Source: an uncultured Actinomyces sp. (GTDB lineage Bacteria; Actinomycetota; Actinomycetes; Actinomycetales; Actinomycetaceae). Taken from it: a stretch of DNA of 8,488 nucleotides. The notes beneath the pieces are model-generated. The model searched no databases. It was given only the letters and a program-made list of their open reading frames with translations, and was not told the origin of the DNA. Positions 6,546 to 8,488 of the stretch are shown here, one piece after another. Position numbers and translations under genes: made by a program. The stretch is from NCBI GenBank assembly GCA_938028585.1, contig CALIZH010000021.1, forward strand, positions 1 through 8,488, read 5' to 3'. Position 1 is the stretch's first letter, and each line of letters begins with the position of its first letter.

Positions 6546-6743
6546 GAGCGCATCTTGTGACTCAGCCTCGCCCTCGACCACCTCAACGCGCTGCCGGACA
6601 GAGGACTCCAGCTTCGATGCGTCGCGGACCAGCACCCGAATCGACCAGCCCTCGTACAGCAGGCACTCCATCACCAGAGGGCCGACGTGTCTTGTGGCGC
6701 CAGTCGCCTATCAAGTACGATGACCAGCGACGATAACGTGCAT
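6546..6743 (-). pseudogene. Remnant of an NmrA-type / atypical SDR NAD(P)-binding protein
   Basis: From ATG 6743 the minus strand reads MHVIVAG, a few unrelated codons, TGA and TAG in succession (6713-6708), then ATGATRHVGPLVMECLLYEG and WSIRVLVRDASKLESSV, QRVEVVEGEAESQDAL. This is the N-terminus of NmrA-like or atypical SDR proteins: beta strand, glycine-rich loop GATGxVG (here GATRHVG), a helix, then 'G..VRVLVRD.SKL' and 'VEVVEGD..D..AL'. After about 6546 the similarity ends, so most of the gene is deleted. The frame then runs by chance into the downstream SDR gene, which makes that gene appear 76 codons longer. It lies divergent to the photolyase, and both may once have shared a promoter region (6744-6874). 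Confidence 0.6.
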
Positions 6744-6874
6744 GACCACAGCACTCTACGCCCGGGTTTGGGTGGACCGCTTCCTTGATCGAGAGCAGCA
6801 GCCGATGACCCTCCCATCCTTCACCAACAAGATCTCCGGCCAATTCTTTCACTGAACCCTCTCAAGGACCATCG

Positions 6875-8302
6875 ATGACCACACTGATCTGGCTTCGCGA
6901 CGACCTCCGTCTGGCTAACCACCCGGCCCTCACGGCCGCCTGCTCGGGAGCACATGGACCCGTGGTGGCACTGTGGATCCACGAAACCCGCAGGACCGAT
7001 GAGGACAACAATCGGCACGGCCCACGCCCGCTCGGTGCGGCCACCCGGTGGTGGTACCACCGCAGCCTGCAACAGCTGGCACCGCGGCTTGCCGACCTGG
7101 GCATTCCACTCGTCTTCGCCCGGGGTGATGCCGCACAGATCATGCGCCGAGTCGTGGACACCTTACAACCTACCTTCGTGCACTGGACACGACGCTACGC
7201 CCCGGCAGCCTGCCGATTGGACGCCGCCATCAAGCAAGAGTTGAAATCCCGCACCGAGGTACACAGCCACCCCGGCAGCCTTCTCGCCGAACCGTGGCTG
7301 ATGCAGACGGTCAACGGCTCCCACTACCAAGTTTTCACACCGTTCAGCCACGCCGTAGCCGACCTGCCCCTCGGTCCCCTCCTGCCCGAGCCCTCACCGA
7401 TCGGCGAGCGGGGCGGTGCGGACACAGCCCTCGCCACGTTGCGGGAGGACGGTGTCCTGCAGAACTTAGAGGACATTGGCTTGCTCGACGAGGGCCCCGC
7501 CTGGTGGGAATAGACTCTCGCACAGCACTGGGAGCCCGGTGAACTGGCAGCCCGGCAGCAACTGGACGCCATCGACAGCTGGTTGCCCGGCTATGCCACA
7601 CGCCGTGACCTGCCCGGGGAGGAAACATCCACCAGTAGAATCTCGCCGAGGTTGCGGTGCGGGGAACTATCGCCGCGCCAAGCCGTGGCCGCAGCCCGTA
7701 CCAGCACGGCCTCGGGCGAGGATATCGTCGCTTGGACCAGGCAACTCTACTGGCGCGAGTTCAGCTGGCACCTGCTCCACCACCGCGAACATCTAGAGGA
7801 CACCCCCATGCGTCCAGCTTTCGCGGAATTCCCCTACTATCCCGACGACCACCTGGAGCGGGCCTGGCGACAGGGCCGCACCGGCATCGACCTCGTCGAC
7901 GCTGGAATGCGGCAACTATGGCAGACAGGCTGGATGCACAACCGGGTGCGCATGGTCGCGGCATCGCTGTTCACCAAGAACATGCTCCAGCCCTGGCAAG
8001 ACGGCGAGCAGTGGTTCTGGGAGACTCTCGTGGACGCAGACGAGGCCAACAATCCTGTCTCGTGGCAGTGGGTGGCCGGCTGCGGCGCAGACGCTGCGCC
8101 CTACTTCCGCATCTTCAACCCTGGCCTCCAGCGCACCCGCTTCGATCCGCGCAGCCGCTATGTCAGGCGCTGGATCCCGGAGGGACTCGCTCGGCCTGTC
8201 GTGCCCGTCGTCGACCTGGCCGAGTCGCGACGCGAGGCGCTCGCCGCTTACGAGCAAGTACGCGGGTTATCCGGCTCCCATGCCAAGCCTCAACGTGGTT
8301 GA
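6875..8302 (+). pseudogene. phr: Class I deoxyribodipyrimidine photolyase, interrupted by one amber codon
   Basis: The frame from ATG 6875 (AAGGA at 6864-6868, 6 nt spacer) codes a 475-codon photolyase with a single TAG at 7511-7513 (codon 213). Before it: MTTLIWLRDDLRLANHPAL and the rest of the antenna-binding domain. After it, without frameshift: TSRISPRLRCGELSPR (251-267), LYWREFSW (291-298), TGWMHNRVRM (351-360), DADEANN and SWQWVAGCGADAAPYFRIFN (396-415), FDPRSRYVRRWIPE to the normal end. Total length equals that of the family. Such enzymes use FAD and blue light to split pyrimidine dimers. As written only the 212-residue antenna half would be made, with no FAD pocket, so no repair activity is expected unless the codon is read through. 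Cys262 stands where a Phe is usual. The good state of the rest suggests a recent mutation or a sequencing error. Confidence 0.88.
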
Positions 8303-8378
8303 GGTGAGTGTCCTCGGGATGACGCCGACGCCAGAGCCACCTCACCAACGCCCTTGCCCGGGCCGGGCCTAAGACAGC

Positions 8379-8426
8379 AAAAAGGCCCGAACCGAAATCA
8401 TCCAAGATGGCAAGGATTCGAGCCTT
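8379..8426 (-). terminator. Rho-independent terminator downstream of tRNA-Ala
   Basis: On the minus strand a 10-bp stem (8426-8417 with 8391-8382, one G-U pair) encloses a 25-nt loop and runs into five T residues (8383-8379). It begins 10 nt after the tRNA gene end. The T-run is on the minus strand, so it serves the tRNA transcript; the plus-strand photolyase gene ends 80 nt to its left and could use the stem only weakly. Confidence 0.65.
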
Positions 8427-8436
8427 GTGCGTGGGG

Positions 8437-8488
8437 TGGAGCTAACGGGACTCGAACCCGTAACCCCCTGCTTGCAAAGCAGGTGCGC
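8437..8488 (-). tRNA. tRNA-Ala (anticodon UGC), 5' part beyond the window
   Basis: Read on the minus strand: anticodon stem-loop CCTGC-TTTGCAA-GCAGG with anticodon TGC (8476-8474), a 5-nt variable loop, T stem ACGGG/CCCGT around TTCGAGT, the 3' acceptor strand TAGCTCC and discriminator A at 8437. CCA is not encoded. The D arm and 5' acceptor strand lie to the right of the window. In many actinobacteria tRNA-Ile and tRNA-Ala(UGC) follow gyrA close to the replication origin. If that order holds here, the gyrase genes would lie to the right, which cannot be seen. Confidence 0.93.

Noticed and set aside
6447..6674. N-terminal extension of the SDR protein to 380 residues
   Set aside because: The extension begins with part of another NAD(P)-binding family, followed by meaningless sequence. 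A ribosome binding site and the Rossmann start support ATG 6446.

Overview
The window looks like chromosomal DNA of a high-GC Gram-positive bacterium (Actinomycetota). The signs are GC-rich coding sequence with GTG starts, an actinobacterial-type DnaA box (TTGTCCACA on the minus strand), actinobacterial-style serine-recombinase remnants, and a tRNA-Ala(UGC) at the right edge. No species can be named from the sequence alone.

Layout from left to right. (1) Positions 1-122: the C-terminal end of a PAP2-type phosphatase, followed by a strong GC hairpin (144-179). (2) Positions 180-565: non-coding sequence with a compact DnaA-box-like cluster (354-398). (3) Positions 566-5305: a 4.7-kb island bounded by an exact 27-bp direct repeat (577-603 and 5279-5305). 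Just inside its left end is a decayed helix-turn-helix remnant on the plus strand (841-1028). Just inside its right end is a decayed, truncated serine-recombinase catalytic domain on the minus strand (4876-5207). Between them lies an intact two-gene minus-strand operon: an AAA+ ATPase (ietA-like, 3749-4705) overlapping by 4 nt a large cytoplasmic subtilisin-like protease (ietS-like, 1140-3752). (4) Positions 5306-6743: a weak remnant resembling a response-regulator receiver, an intact classical SDR oxidoreductase (5532-6446), and behind its start a decayed NmrA-type NAD(P)-binding gene (6546-6743). (5) Positions 6875-8302: a full-length class I DNA photolyase gene broken by one in-frame amber codon at codon 213. 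(6) Positions 8379-8488: terminator and partial tRNA-Ala gene on the minus strand.

The most interesting unit is the ATPase-subtilase pair. AAA ATPase/subtilase pairs of this layout are known as IetA/IetS, first described as a toxin-antitoxin-like stability and incompatibility module of an Agrobacterium tumour-inducing plasmid and later reported as an antiphage system. All catalytic residues of both partners are present here. The surrounding sequence is full of broken genes, yet this pair is open over 3.5 kb, which suggests it is maintained by selection. The flanking direct repeats and recombinase debris suggest that it arrived as a mobile cassette now fixed in the chromosome. Joining the two outer flanks through one repeat copy recreates a nested palindromic site, which is a plausible pre-insertion target.
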